The translations under genes were made by a program, and so were the position numbers. Positions 1 through 11,307 of a stretch of DNA of 64,000 nucleotides are shown piece by piece. The stretch lies in contig NC_084830.1 of the NCBI RefSeq assembly GCF_033115175.1, positions 40,679,409 to 40,743,408 of the forward strand, written 5' to 3'. The notes beneath the pieces were generated by a model that was given only the letters and a program-made list of their open reading frames with translations, was not told the origin of the DNA and searched no databases. Position 1 is the stretch's first letter, and every line of letters begins with the position of its first letter. Source of the DNA: Lepus europaeus. Lineage: Eukaryota > Chordata > Mammalia > Lagomorpha > Leporidae.

Positions 1-235
1 GTCTCCCTAGTTCTTTGTTTTAATATTTTGCCATGAAAAATGGAGTGTTTTTGCCTTTCCACAGACAAGTGGAACAATGACATGGTTCAGCACTGACATA
101 GCTTACTTGAGAGGCATCGTCGTTGCTTTCTCTGGAATGCTGGGTAGGCTCCCAGCAGTGCCTCCCGTCTCTACCACTTCCCCGTTCCTCTCCCTGTCCT
201 GACATTATACTTATGCAATCCATCCAGAAATCAAA

Positions 236-1078
236 TGCTGTAGTTTGAACATTAGTTTGGGTGTTCCTCAAAGGCCCATGTGTTAGGGGCTTGGTCCCCA
301 AAGTCTTTTTTTTTTTTAATAAGTGGAGACATGCACTTTTCCTTCTTTCTTCCTTCCTTCCTCCCTCCCTCCCTCCCTCCCTCTCTCTCTCTCGCTCTCT
401 CTCTCTTTCTCTCTTTTTTTAAGATTTATTTATTTATTTGAATGGTAGGGTTACAGAGAGGCAGAAACAGAGGCAGAGAGAGAGAGAGAGAGAGAGAGAT
501 CTTCCATCTGGTTCACTCCCCAAATGGCTGCAATGGCTGGAACTGCGCTGATCCGGAGCGCCAGGAACTAGGAGCTTCTTCCGGATCTCCCAATTGGGTA
601 CAGGGGCCCAAGGACTTGGGCCATCTTCCGCTGCTTTCCCAGGCCATAGCAGAGAGCTGGATCAGAAGTGGACTTGAACTGGTGCCCATATGGGATGCCA
701 GCACTGCTGGTGGCTGCTTTACCCGCTACGCCTCTGCGCCGGCCCCAGTCCCCAAAGCCTTATATTAATTTTTAATGGATCAAGGGTAGAGACTTAATCC
801 AGTTGTGATGTCTGTAGGTGAGGTGTGTGTGTGTGAGGGGACTGTGTAGAGGATTAGATTGGATTCGATTGCTGGGGTGGAGCCCAGGGTTGAATCTTGG
901 TGTCTCTATAAGGAAGACTCTGCTGTCTGTCTCCATCTCTGCTTCCCGGGTCACCATGTGGTTCACTCTGCCATACTCTGGCCGCACCAGCTGCCTGAAT
1001 GGATGAGGCCTCCCAAGATTGGACTGTGAACCTCCAAAGTCATCAACTGAAATAAACCTTTCTTTATACTTTTAGACT
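236..1078 (+). mobile_element. MaLR-like LTR, split by a SINE
   Basis: It starts TGCTGTAGTTTGAACATTAG and resembles the 5' end of MST/THE-type MaLR LTRs. The 3' part has CACCATGTGG, GGACTGTGAACCTCC and CTGAAATAAACCTTTC, matching the poly-A-signal end of that class. Without the SINE at 304-747 it is about 390 bp, close to family length. No internal retroviral sequence follows. Confidence 0.55.
304..747 (-). mobile_element. CSINE inserted in the MaLR-like LTR
   Basis: Antisense C-repeat ending in GCGCCGGCCCC. It is flanked by a perfect 10-bp target-site duplication GTCCCCAAAG (294-303 and 748-757). Its tail end carries an expanded (CTTT)/(CCCT)/(CT) microsatellite at about 343-412. Confidence 0.85.
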
Positions 1079-1084
1079 TAAGTT

Positions 1085-1312
1085 TTTGAAAACACATTTG
1101 AAAGGCAAAGACAGAGAGATTTACCAGCCAGTGGTTCTTTCTCTACAATAGTGCAGGTTGGGCCAGGCCAAAAGACAGGAGCCAGAAACTCAATCCAGGT
1201 CTTCCTCGTGGGTGGCAAGTTGGCCGGAGGAGCAGAGCCAGGACTCAAATGAGGCATTCACCAAGGGATCCAAGCCTCCCCATGTCAGTTTCACTCATGT
1301 TCCAGCACCCAC
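1085..1312 (-). mobile_element. Old, diverged CSINE
   Basis: Recognisable blocks are TTTGAAAGGCAAAGACAGAG, GGGCCAGGCC and ACTCAATCCAGGTC. No target-site duplication is visible. Confidence 0.6.
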
Positions 1313-1514
1313 AGCAACTGTTTTCCTGTATGAGTAACAATACTCAGGTACTTTGGGGGACAAAGATGGAATAATACACTGGTAATACACTAAATGGTAC
1401 CCACTAAGGCAGAAGCCTGGGTTTTAAATAAAGTAAATTAATAATTTATAATCTATAATAATTTATAAATTGTAATTTATAATAAATAATAAATTAATTA
1501 ACTTTAAATTAATT

Positions 1515-1768
1515 GACTTATCTGAAAGGCAGAAAAAGCTTCCAACCACTGGTTCACTCCCCAGATGCTGACAGTGGCCAGGGCTGAGCTCAGGGCCAGG
1601 AGCCAGGAACTCAATCCTGGTTTTCCATATGGGTAGGATGGACCTGAACCACCTGAGCCCTCGCCTGCTGCCTCCCGGGGTGCGCATTAGCAGGAAGCTG
1701 GAATTGGAAGTCAGGAATCAAACCCAGGCACTCCAATGTGGGACATGGAAGCTTTAAATCCGAGGCAA
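1515..1768 (-). mobile_element. Old CSINE
   Basis: Contains CTGAAAGGCAGAAAAAGC, GGTTCACTCCCCAGATG and GCATTAGCAGGAAGCTGGA. The AT-rich run 1430-1515 lies at its tail. Confidence 0.7.
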
Positions 1769-2098
1769 GGGGCCAGTGCTGAGGGGTAGCTGCTAAAGCC
1801 GCTGCCTGCAGTGCCGGCATCCCATGTGGGCGCTGGTTCTAGTCCCGGCTGCTCCTCTTCCAATCCAGCTGTCTGCTGTGGCCTGGGAAAGCAGTGGAAG
1901 ATGGCCCAAGTGCTTGGGCCACTGAACCCATGTGGGAGACCGGGAAGACGCTCCTGGCTCCTGGCTTTGGATCAGCCCAGCTCCAGCCATTGTGGCCATC
2001 TGGGAGTCAACCAGAGGATGGAAGACTTTCTCTCTCTCTCTCTCTGCCTTTGCCTCTCTGTAACTCTGCCTTTCAAACAAATAAATAAATAAATAAAT
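1769..2098 (+). mobile_element. CSINE, full length
   Basis: Head GGGGCCAGTGCTGAGG, tail (AAAT)n. It abuts the preceding antisense copy head to head, making an inverted SINE pair. Confidence 0.85.
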
Positions 2099-2240
2099 AC
2101 CAGGCGAAATGCCTTTCCCCAGATTTTTAAAATAAAAATCTTTAAAATTTAAAAATTTTTTTAAAAAATTTAAATAATTTTTTAATTTTTAAATTTTTTA
2201 AAATTTAAATTATAAAAATTTTTTAAAATAAAAATAAAAA

Positions 2241-2610
2241 GGGCCGGCGCCGTGGCTCAACAGGCTAATCCTCCGCCTTGCGGCGCCGGCACACCGGGTT
2301 CTAGTCCCAGTCGGGGCACCGATCCTGTCCCGGTTGCCCCTCTTCCAGGCCAGCTCTCTGCTGTGGCTAGGGAGTGCAGTGGAGGATGGCCCAAGTCCTT
2401 GGGTCCTGCACCCCATGGGAGACCAGGAGAAGCACCTGGCTCCTGCCATAGGATCAGCGCGGTGCGCCGCCCGCAGCGCGCTACCGCGGCGGCCATTGGA
2501 GGGTGAACCAACGGCAAAAGGAAGACCTTTCTCTCTGTCTCTCTCTCTCACTGTCCACTCTGCCTGTCAAAAAAAAAATAAAAATAAAAATAAAAATAAA
2601 AATAAAAATA
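2241..2610 (+). mobile_element. Young-subfamily CSINE with (AAAAT)n tail
   Basis: Head GGGCCGGCGCCGTGGCTCAA then CTAATCCTCCGCCTTGCGGC. B box-like GGTTCTAGTCCC. Low divergence from the other copies of this subfamily. A pentanucleotide tail of about seven units follows. Confidence 0.9.
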
Positions 2611-2792
2611 CACAGTTCAGAAAAGAAAGCAATGGTGTTCATTCTTATTTGGTCATTAATCAGCGAGATTTTGATAGATCTCTTGAAGGGAGTCTGATAT
2701 CAGAGGAGATTTCAAAAGGAGTTAGGAAAAAAGGCAAACAAGACCTAGCAGTAAAACACCAGATGTCCTTATTTGCCTCAGATGCACAAATG

Positions 2793-3105
2793 GGTGAGGC
2801 AGGCATTCAGCCTAGGGGCCATGCCACTGCTGTTCCACGTCAGAGTACCCGGATTCACCTCTGCTGCTTAGCTCATCCTGACTCCAGCTTCCTGCCACTG
2901 TAGCCCCTCAGGGTCAGCTGTGATGGCTCCGGGAACTGGGTTCCTGCTACATGTGGGAGCCTGCATTGATTCAACTCCCGGCTTCAGCCCCGGCCCAGCC
3001 ACGGCCATTGCAGCCCATTTAGGGGTGAGCCAAGGGATGGGATCCTGTTTGCTCTTTCAGTTTCTCTCCTCTCTGCCTCTCAAAACATTTTTAAATTATA
3101 CATAA
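2793..3105 (+). mobile_element. Old CSINE
   Basis: Diverged copy recognisable by GTGGGAGCCTGCATTGATTC, GCCCAGCCACGGCCATTGCA and GGGGTGAGCCAAGGGATGGG. Confidence 0.6.
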
Positions 3106-3404
3106 ATTATACCTTTAAAAGGTACTCAGAGCTTCCCGATTACTGCTTTAATGTTATCTGTGCTCTTGCTATATGTGTATTATATCTGTTTGATGGAAGT
3201 ATATGACAGACACACTCCTCTCTTAAGCATCTCAGGTTTTACTGTCTCAGGGCTACAAACAGAGAAGCTTTGGGTAAGAAAAGCAGGACAAAAGGTGTAA
3301 AATGGGCTGGTGTTTACGGGAGGCAGTGTGCCGAAAGCTCAAAGGACTGTCCCACTGTGAGTCTACTACCAGCTCAGCTTCCTAGCTCTTTCTTCCTCTT
3401 TATT

Positions 3405-3763
3405 TTTTTCATTCATTTAAGAGGCAGCAGGAGAGAAACAGAGATGGAGATAGACACACACAGAGAGAGCACTTCCACCTGCTAATTTCACTCCTCAGAT
3501 GCCTGCAGCAGCTGGGCTGGGCCAAGACCAGAGCCAGGAGCCCTGAGCTCCATCCGGGCCGGACTCGCGGGGTAGCAGGCTAAGGGGCTCAGCCCAGTTT
3601 CCCACGTGGGTGGTAGGAACTCAGCCCCTGAGCAATCGCCTGCTGCCTCCCAGGGCCTGCGTTGACAGCAGGCTGGAGTCAGGAGTGGAGCTGGGAATTG
3701 AACCCAGGCCCTCCAGTGTGGGGTGCAGGCATCCTACCGAGCACGGCCACTGCTAGGTCCCAC
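3405..3763 (-). mobile_element. Old CSINE
   Basis: Antisense copy with CAGCAGCTGGGCTGGGCCA, CACGTGGGTGG and CACGGCCACTGCTAGGTCCC. The middle has a short duplicated block. Confidence 0.65.
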
Positions 3764-4095
3764 GCATGTCCCATTTCTGATTTTTTAATGACTACTTCAC
3801 CTGTCCAAAAAAAAAAAAAAAAAAAAAAACCAGTGTCATATATAATTAAAAGGTTATTAATAGCAAGCAACTGCCTTAGGAAAGTGTATTTTGTAATACA
3901 GCAAACACTTATTTCCACATTTTAATGAATAATGGATATGTTATTTTGTTGGGTATTGTATTGCCATCCAATGAGAAGGAGCCAGAAAACCTGGCAGGAT
4001 CAGTGTAGTTTTCATGGAGAGAAAGTTGAGAGAACCAAAGGGGAAATTGTAGGAGGGAAGTGAAAAATTAAGAAAGCACAAAATAAGAATTTTAA

Positions 4096-4399
4096 GGGGC
4101 CGGTGTTGTGGTGTAGTGGGTAAAGCTGCCACCTGCACTGCTGGCATCCCATATGAGCACCAGTTCTTGTCCCAGTTGCTCCATTTCAGATCCAGCTCCC
4201 TGCTAATGCTCCTGGGAAAGCAGCAGAGGGTGGTCCAAATGCTTGGGCCCCTGCACCCATGTGGGAGACCTGGAAGAAGCTCCTGGTGCCTGGCCAAGTC
4301 TCAGCTGTTGCAACCATCTGGAGAGTGAATCAGCAGATGGAAAAAATCTCTCTCTCTCTCTCTGTAATTCTGAGTTTCAAATAAATAAATACTTCTTTT
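4096..4399 (+). mobile_element. CSINE
   Basis: Head GGGGCCGGTGTTGTGGTG, tail AAATAAATAAATAC. AGAATTTT occurs at both ends as a probable target-site duplication. Confidence 0.85.
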
Positions 4400-4457
4400 A
4401 AAAAATAGAATTTTCAGAGGCAATAGGGAAAGACCTTTGAACATTTTAATCATTAAC

Positions 4458-4871
4458 ATTTGCAACAAAATGGATGGAGCTGGAGATCATTATGCTAAGT
4501 TAAATAAGCCAAGTCCAGAAAGACAAATGTCACATGTTTTCTCTTATTTGTAGAAGTTTATATATACATACATATATATATATACATATATATGGTGAGT
4601 ATATATATATATACATATATATATGATGAGTATAAATATTGTGTGGATGTCATGTCATTTGGTATCTAGCTATAAATATCACATCCTTGAATCATACCAC
4701 ATAATTTTCTTCTTCCCCCACTTTGTGATCATTGCCATGAATCCCTCACACTGTGATATTAATATCTCTGTTTTCAAGAAAAAATGGCATATATCTGTAT
4801 GTACATAATGTTTACATTTGAAGCAAAAATGGCAAAATGTTAAAAAATGAAACTAATAAATAAAATAAGAC
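4458..4871 (+). mobile_element. L1 3' end, 5'-truncated
   Basis: AACAAAATGGATGGAGCTGG, ATGCTAAGTTAAATAAGCCA and CAGAAAGACAAATG are the standard L1 3' UTR region. TTTTAATCATTAAC flanks it at 4444-4457 and, in two tandem copies, at 4872-4899. It includes an (ATAC/AT)n microsatellite at 4558-4625. Neither ORF is present. Confidence 0.8.
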
Positions 4872-4938
4872 TTTTAATCATTAACTTTTAATCATTAACT
4901 AGACTGTAGGTAAACAGCATGCTCAAAAGTAAGTTCAA

Positions 4939-5272
4939 GGGGCCAGCACTATGGTGTAGCAGGTAAACCCCCGCCTGCAGTGCCGGCATCCCATATGAGT
5001 GCCGGTTCAAGTCTCGGCTGCTCCACTTCCGATCCGGCTCTCTGCTATGGCCTGGGAAAGCAACGGAGGATGGCCCAAGTGCTTGAGCTTCTGCATCCAC
5101 ATGGGAAACCTGGAAGAAGCTCCTGCTCCTGGCTTCGGATCGATGCAGCTCTGGCCATTGTGGCCAACTGAGGAGTGAACCAGTGGTTGGAAGACCACTC
5201 TCTCACTCTCTCTGCCTCTGCCTCTCTCTGTCTGTAACTCTGCTTTTCAAATAAATAAATAAATCTTTTTAA
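4939..5272 (+). mobile_element. CSINE, full length
   Basis: Head GGGGCCAGCACTATGGTGTA, well-preserved middle, (AAAT)n tail. Confidence 0.9.
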
Positions 5273-5317
5273 AAAAGAGATCAAATAATATTCAATCACA
5301 TATGTTTTTAATTTGTC

Positions 5318-5628
5318 TACTTTCACTTTATTTGAAAGGCAGAGAAAAGGTGAGGGAGAAAGAGCTATCTGCCGGTTCACTGCCCACGTGCCCACAATAG
5401 CCGGGGCTGGGCCAGGCTCAGGGGAGCCTGGAACCCAATCCACATATCCCGCGTGGCTGGCAGGGAGCCAGGTACTTGTCTCATCATCTATGTGCCACCT
5501 CCCAGGGTGGGCATTACCAGGAAGTTAGAGTGGAAGCAGAGGAGTGGGGACTCGAAGTAGGCACTGCAAGACGCGATGTGGGTGTGTCAAGCTGTTTCTT
5601 ACCCACTTTGCCAGTCATCTGCCCCGTC
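5318..5628 (-). mobile_element. Old CSINE
   Basis: Antisense, diverged: TTTATTTGAAAGGCAGAGAA, CCGGGGCTGGGCCAGGC, GGCATTACCAGGAAG. Confidence 0.65.
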
Positions 5629-5639
5629 AATGACTTCTA

Positions 5640-7490
5640 AAATACTGCCTTCTACCCTGAGCAGGGTCATGACAACTCGCCATGTGCTTCTGAGGAATCC
5701 TCGAGAAATTTTTCTCTGATCATGGGTGGCGGATTCATTTTAAATGATCTGAGCTCACCCTTTGAGGAACAGTTGGGTGTACTCTGTCCCAGTGCTCCAT
5801 TGCGTTAGAACGTTAGCACAGAGACTTTTAGTAGAGCGAAGACCAAGTGTATTTTGCCATCCAAGTATTAAACGTTTTAGGGCAAGGTTTCATTTTGTTC
5901 TACGAAGTCTGCCAAGCTCTGGCTTAAAACAAAGCAAGCAGGCCAGCAGTGTAAAATTAGACGCCAGTTACACGTCTTCTTTCATGAAAGCAATTATAAG
6001 CAGATAATTGTGTAAGAGGAGCTACAGAGCTGTACGGGTGATAAAAAAAAAATTAAATGAAATAACTAACCAATAAAAATTCATCGGAACGGAAAGCCCA
6101 GAAGGAATTATGTTTTTTGGTTCAAGCAAACACTAACCACAAGATGTAAGAGCTAATTCTCTGATTACACTATATTTTGGAAGGTTATTAGAGTTGCTGA
6201 AGAGCAAGGCTGTTCAAACAATTATGCTTTCAGAGGCTGTCTTGTGATGCTATATAATTTGAAGCAGGATATGATGAGGAGGTAATTTTTCACTAATAGG
6301 AAACAAAGGCAGGAACATCTAGAAACAAAATTTAGAGTAATTTCACATCAATGGCAACTTGGGTAAGTTATGGATTAGTTATTAATACTTAGGGGGAAAC
6401 ATTTGATAGTGCCACCTTGTTAATGAGATGAAAATGAAGCACAATGCCAAGTGGGGGGATTCAGTTTTTGACATTTTATGACTTAATATGCACTTAAATC
6501 AGACTGTATTGCCATAAGTATTGAATTTGTGGGAAATGATTTTACAGGCAATAAAAGATTAGAATTGCAACAAAAATCATATGCCTGCAGGGGAGGGTGG
6601 CCTGAGGTGAGAACAAAAGGAATTATGGAGACAGGGACCAAGTAGGAGGCCACATTCCATTGGAAGAGGGCAGCCTTCTTGGGATACGGGAATGTGGGTG
6701 ATGGGATCTTCAGAACTGTTGATGTGATTTTGGATACTGGAATTTGGTATTATGTTTTCTAATTTTAATTTAGCAAATTGATTTCAAACAAGCAAAGCCT
6801 GAATGTCAAACAAAACTCGCACACAATGTGGATTCAGCTTGCAGACCATCTCTAGACGACCCCAAGAGGGAGGACGTGTTAATTGAGCACCTATTAAGTG
6901 TCAGGTGATATATGTGAAATAATGTATACCAAGTGCAGGACATATAATCATCTCTACAACACAGTGAGGAAATGGAGGCTTACAGAGGTTAAGATTCTAT
7001 TGATAATCACTTCCATGGGTTGTAAAATGTCTCATTAGAAAAAGCAATAAATCAAGTGCTAAATGGACTACAAATGACCTAGCCTACGATTGTTATTAGT
7101 CAGAGTGTAGACGGGGCCCAAGGATGCCATGGACAAAGTTAACAAAGCAGACCTAGAGAGGGCTGCATGACTAAGGCTGTGTTCTTACTTGGCTTTCCCT
7201 GTGCGGTTTGAACCTGAAAATACGCTCTGGACCTGTGAACTTGATTTCCAGTGCACGCATGGAGATTTTAGTGAGTTGACTGACCACGCCCTGACTGTGG
7301 GTATGACCTTTGGATTTCCGCTTTTCTACTCACAGTAGGGCTGCGGGATGGACTTGGTGGGGAGGAAGGGGAGGGCAGGGAGGTGGAGCTGCCTCAGGAA
7401 TTTCCACTCTTGCTAAGTCTGAATGCAAAGTTGCACAGGAGGTGGGTTTGCTGGATGATTTGCTGAGTTGGTCTAGCACTTGAAAAACAG
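5640..7490. other. Unique, SINE-free stretch upstream of UBR5; no gene seen
   Basis: About 1.85 kb with no CSINE, the longest such gap in the first 20 kb. It contains only a MIR/L2-like relic near 6880-7000. No long ORF or splice-bounded exon is recognised. Candidate conserved non-coding sequence only because repeats are missing from it. Confidence 0.5.
6880..7000 (-). mobile_element. MIR/L2-like relic
   Basis: TTAATTGAGCACCTATTAAG and GAGGAAATGGAGGCTTACAG with GAGGTTAAG match the antisense MIR/L2 3' pattern. Confidence 0.5.
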
Positions 7491-7494
7491 TAGA

Positions 7495-7855
7495 GGCCGG
7501 CACCATGGCTTAACAGGCTAATCCTCCACCTTGCGGCGCCAGCACACCAGGTTCTAGTCCTGGTTGGGGTGCCGGATTCTATCCCGGTTGCCCCTGCTTC
7601 CAGGCCAGCTCTCTGCTGTGGCCTGGGAAGGCAGTGGAGGATGGCCCAAGTGCTTGGGCCCTGCACCCCATGGGAGACCAGGATAAGCACCTGGCTCCTG
7701 CCATCGGATCAGCGCGGTGTGCCGGCCGCAGCGCGCCAACTGCGGCGGCCATTGGAGGGTGAACCAATGGCAAAGGAAGACCTTTCTCTCTGTCTCTCTC
7801 TCACTGTCCACTCTGCCTGTCAAAAAATAAAAAATTAAAATTAAAATAAAAAAAA
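7495..7855 (+). mobile_element. Young-subfamily CSINE
   Basis: GGCCGGCACCATGGCTTAAC then CTAATCCTCCACCTTGCGGC, and GGTTCTAGTCC. The tail is an A-rich run. Confidence 0.9.
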
Positions 7856-7950
7856 GATAACTTTACCTATGAAATGTTCCAATCATTCCACATTTAACCC
7901 CGGAGTGCAAACATTTGTGTCTCCACTCTCAGAGGCCCAGCTTTCCTTTG

Positions 7951-8296
7951 TTTTTTGTTTGTTTGTTTGTTTTGTTTTGAGACGGGCTGAGTGGATAGTG
8001 AGAGGGAGAGACAGAGAGAAAGGTCTTCCTTTTTGCCGTTGGTTCACCCTCCAATGACCGCTGCGGCCGGCGCACCGCGCTGATCCGAAGCCAGGAGCCA
8101 GGTGCTTCTCCTGGTCTCCCTTGCGGGTGCAGGGCCTAAGCACTTGGGCCATCCTCCACTGCCTTCCCAGGCCATAGCAGAGAGCTGGCCTGGAAGAGGG
8201 GCAACTGGGATAGAATCCGGCGCCCCAACCGGGACTAGAACCTGGTGTGCCGGCGCCGCAAGGCGGAGGATTAGCCTGTTAAGCCACGGCGCTGGC
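7951..8296 (-). mobile_element. Young-subfamily CSINE
   Basis: Antisense; GCCGCAAGGCGGAGGATTAG near the 3' side. It is flanked by CCAGCTTTCCTTTG on the left and CCAGCTTTCTTTTG on the right, one mismatch apart. With the 7495 copy it forms an inverted pair about 100 bp apart. Confidence 0.9.
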
Positions 8297-8508
8297 CCCA
8301 GCTTTCTTTTGTTATGTAAGAATGTCTCCCCTCTTCCTAGCCTGGACTTCCACATGGGCACTGGCCCATGTGGGTGGGAAAATCCTTCTAGATCGGCCCT
8401 AGCAGAATTAGGACATTGGCTCTGAGACCACCATTCATTTTCCCTTTTCTGGTTTAGGAGTCATTCATTCGATTTCTGTTATTTTAGTGTATACCCTTAA
8501 TTTTTTTT

Positions 8509-8817
8509 GACAGGCAGAGTTAGACAGAGAGAGACAGAGAGAAAGGTCCTCCCTCTGCTGACCCACTCCCCAAATGGCCGCCACAGCTGGCGCACTGTGC
8601 CAATCCAAAACCAGGAGCCAGGCGCCTCCCCCCCAGTCTCCCATGCAGGTGCAGGGCCCAAGCACCTGGGCCATCCTCCACTGCCCTCCCGGGCCACAGT
8701 AGAGAGCTGGACTGGAAGAGGAGCAACCGGACAGAATCCGGCGCCCCAACTGGGACTAGAACCCAGGGTATCAGTGCCACAGGTGGAGGATTAGCCAAGT
8801 GAGCCGTGGCGCCGGCC
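8509..8817 (-). mobile_element. CSINE with 16-bp target-site duplication
   Basis: TACCCTTAATTTTTTT precedes the element (8492) and follows it (8818). Confidence 0.9.
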
Positions 8818-8834
8818 TACCCTTAATTTTTTTT

Positions 8835-9140
8835 TAAGAGGCAAAGAAAGACAGAGAAAGGCTAAGAGACAGAGAGCTCACATCCTCTTGTTACTCCAAA
8901 AAGCTTTCAATGGCTGGGGCAGTGTCAGGTTAAAGCTGGGAGCAGGGAACTCAATCCAGATCTCCCATGTGGGTGGCAGGAACCCAATGACTTGGGCCAT
9001 CACTGTGGCCTCCCAGGGTCTACGTCAGCAGGAAACTGAAATCAGAAGAGTAGACGCCAGGCATCCAACCCAGGTACTCTGACATAGGTACCTTAGCTGG
9101 TGTCTTAACCCGTATCTTAACTGCTAGCCAACTGCCTGCC
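8835..9140 (-). mobile_element. Old CSINE
   Basis: Antisense and diverged: TCAATCCAGATCTCCCATG, CTACGTCAGCAGGAAACTG. Confidence 0.65.
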
Positions 9141-9400
9141 CAAACTCTTACATCTTTAATGAAGTATGCATGACCCGACAGTGTAAGCTAACCACTGTTG
9201 TTAGGCCTCTGTCACACCATCATAGGTTGTTGGGGGACTTCACTCTACCCATCTGTCCTCACTCAGACAGTTCTGTAGACAGGCCTTGTGTTTTACTCTC
9301 CTCGGCTGAGTTGTTAAGATGGTTCCTTGCTTTATGTCATCAGTTCTTGTTTGGATTTGTCCATAAGTTTACTGATTTCTACTATATTATTTCTATTTTT
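9141..9400. other. Unique sequence, nothing recognised
   Basis: About 260 bp without a repeat signature or convincing ORF. Confidence 0.4.
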
Positions 9401-9401
9401 T

Positions 9402-9728
9402 TAAGATCTTTTTGTTTGTTTTTAATTTGAAAGGCAGAATTTCAGAGAGAGAGAGGGAGAGGGAGAGGGAGAGGAAGAGAGAGAGGAAGAGAGAGAGAGA
9501 GAGAGAGAGAGAGATCCACTTGTTCGTTCTCCAAAATGGCTGCAACAGCTGGAGCTAGGACAGGCTGAAGCCAGGAGCCAAGAGCTTTACCCAGAAGAAC
9601 TTGGGCCATCTTCTACTGCTTTCCCAAGTGCATTAGCAGGGAGCTGGATCAGAAGTGAACAGCTGGAACTGCTGGGATGCTGGCATCACACACGGCACCT
9701 TTACTTGCTACACCAAAATGCTGGCTCC
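9402..9728 (-). mobile_element. CSINE with expanded GA tract
   Basis: Antisense; a (GA)/(GGGAGA) microsatellite of about 75 bp (9440-9514) sits in its CT-rich 3' part. Confidence 0.8.
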
Positions 9729-10371
9729 GAGATCTATTTTGTTTATTTGAAAGGCAGGGTAGGCCGGCGTCGTGGCTCACTAGGCTAATCCTCCGCCTTG
9801 CGGCGCCGGCACACCGGGTTCTAGTCCCGGTCGGGGCACCGATCCTGTCCCGGTTGCCCCTCTTCCAGGCCAGCTCTCTGCTGTGGCCCGGGAAGGCAGT
9901 GGAGGATGGCCCAAGTGCTTGGGCCCTGCACCCCATGCGAGACCAGGAGAAGCACCTGGCTCCTGCCATCGGATCAGCGCGGTGCGCCGGCCGCAGCGCG
10001 CCTACCGCGACAGCCATTGGAGGGTGAACCAACGGCAAAGGAAGACCTTTCTCTGTCTCTTTCTCACTGTCCACTCTGCCTGTCAAAAAAAAAAAAAAAA
10101 AAAGGCAGGGTAACAGGGAGAAACAGAAAAAGAGATCTTCCATCTTCTACAATATGGGTTGGGGGTGGTGGGTCGGTCCAGGCCAAAGACAGGAGTCTGG
10201 ATGAGTGGCAGGGGCCCAAGTATTTGAGTCACGTTCCTCTGCCTTCCTAGGAGTGTTAGCAGGGAGATGGATCAGAAGCAGAGCAACTGGGACTTGAACC
10301 AGCGCTCCAGGATGGGATGCCGGACCCGCAGGTGGCGGCTTAACCACTATGCCACCACACTGCCTCTCTCC
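9729..10371 (-). mobile_element. Older CSINE split by a young CSINE
   Basis: The two halves meet across 9762-10100. The left half ends TATTTGAAAGGCAGGGTA; the right half resumes with the same 12 bases and continues AACAGGGAGAAAC. Its head end contains a CTCF-like motif at 10325-10338. Confidence 0.85.
9762..10100 (+). mobile_element. Young-subfamily CSINE nested in an older CSINE
   Basis: Head GGCCGGCGTCGTGGCTCACT. Perfect 12-bp target-site duplication AAAGGCAGGGTA (9750-9761 and 10101-10112). Pure poly-A tail. Confidence 0.95.
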
Positions 10372-10374
10372 ATT

Positions 10375-11300
10375 GTTTCTTCAGTGCTACCCCGGCCCCA
10401 CTTCAATGTCCTTTGAAGCAAATCACTCTTGGGAGCCCTACAGTGAGGCTGTCTGGATGGTGAGCTCACTCATATTCCAGAAGTATCTGTTCACAGTTTT
10501 TCTGATAATTTCTAGGTTAGCAGCTATTTTCTCTCAGCACAAAATATTATTCCATTAGTTTCTGGTTTCTGTTGCTGTTTTTACTGTCTAAATGTTGTTC
10601 CTTAGCAAACTGTTCTTTCACACACTCTTCAGTGCTTTGAAATTTCTTATGTCAAAGTGTGGATTTGATTGTATTTTTTCTGGTTGGGGTGAAGTGTGCA
10701 TGTTGAATTTTCATTGTAATCTCATCTTCAGCAGGCTTTTTATCAGGAAAATCCCTGTACAACCTGGGTTGAAGATGTTTTTCAGAAATGTGTGTGTGTG
10801 TATGTGCCCGTGAGCGTGCACCAGCATGTGTGTGCCTGAGCCTGCTCCTGCCAGAGTCCCTGGTGTGCCATTGACCTAAAACCACACTCCATGCTAATAG
10901 CTGAGCTTGAATATTTGCAAATCACAGAATGCAATGAGCTCCAAACTGGAGGGAGGACAAGTTGTGTTGAGAAGTCATCAGCTGTGACCTTTGTGCCCCC
11001 CAAAGCCTGAGCTGAAACAGACCTGCTGCCTTGTGCAACTGGGCGGTGCTTCCTAGCTCTTCTCTTCCCCAAGGATGCAACCCGTCAACGTGTACACCTG
11101 CCAGCAGACTGCCCCAGCTCTCTGCCAGCTCTACTGTCCCCTTGTGGTCATTCAAATCCCAAGTGCCCTGATTACCTTGGTGGGGGAGGCGGGGGGCACA
11201 TAGCCTCATCCCAGCCTTCTTTCTCTGGTGTTCAGCTCCATCATTGATTTTTCACCTTCAGAGAGTCTTCTTGCTTTCTTGGGAGCAGTTACACATCTTA
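10375..11300. other. Unique sequence with a short (TG)n run
   Basis: About 900 bp without a recognised gene. A GTGTGTGTGTGTATGTG run lies at 10790-10806. No ORF here resembles a known protein. Confidence 0.4.
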
Positions 11301-11307
11301 AAGTATA

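Noticed and set aside
2241..2350. tRNA gene-like A/B box sequence at SINE heads
   Set aside because: These are the tRNA-derived heads of CSINEs; no cloverleaf or intact tRNA could be drawn.
9440..9514. GA-rich tandem run as a possible CRISPR-like or satellite array
   Set aside because: It is a simple microsatellite in the CT-rich tail of a CSINE, with no spacer structure.
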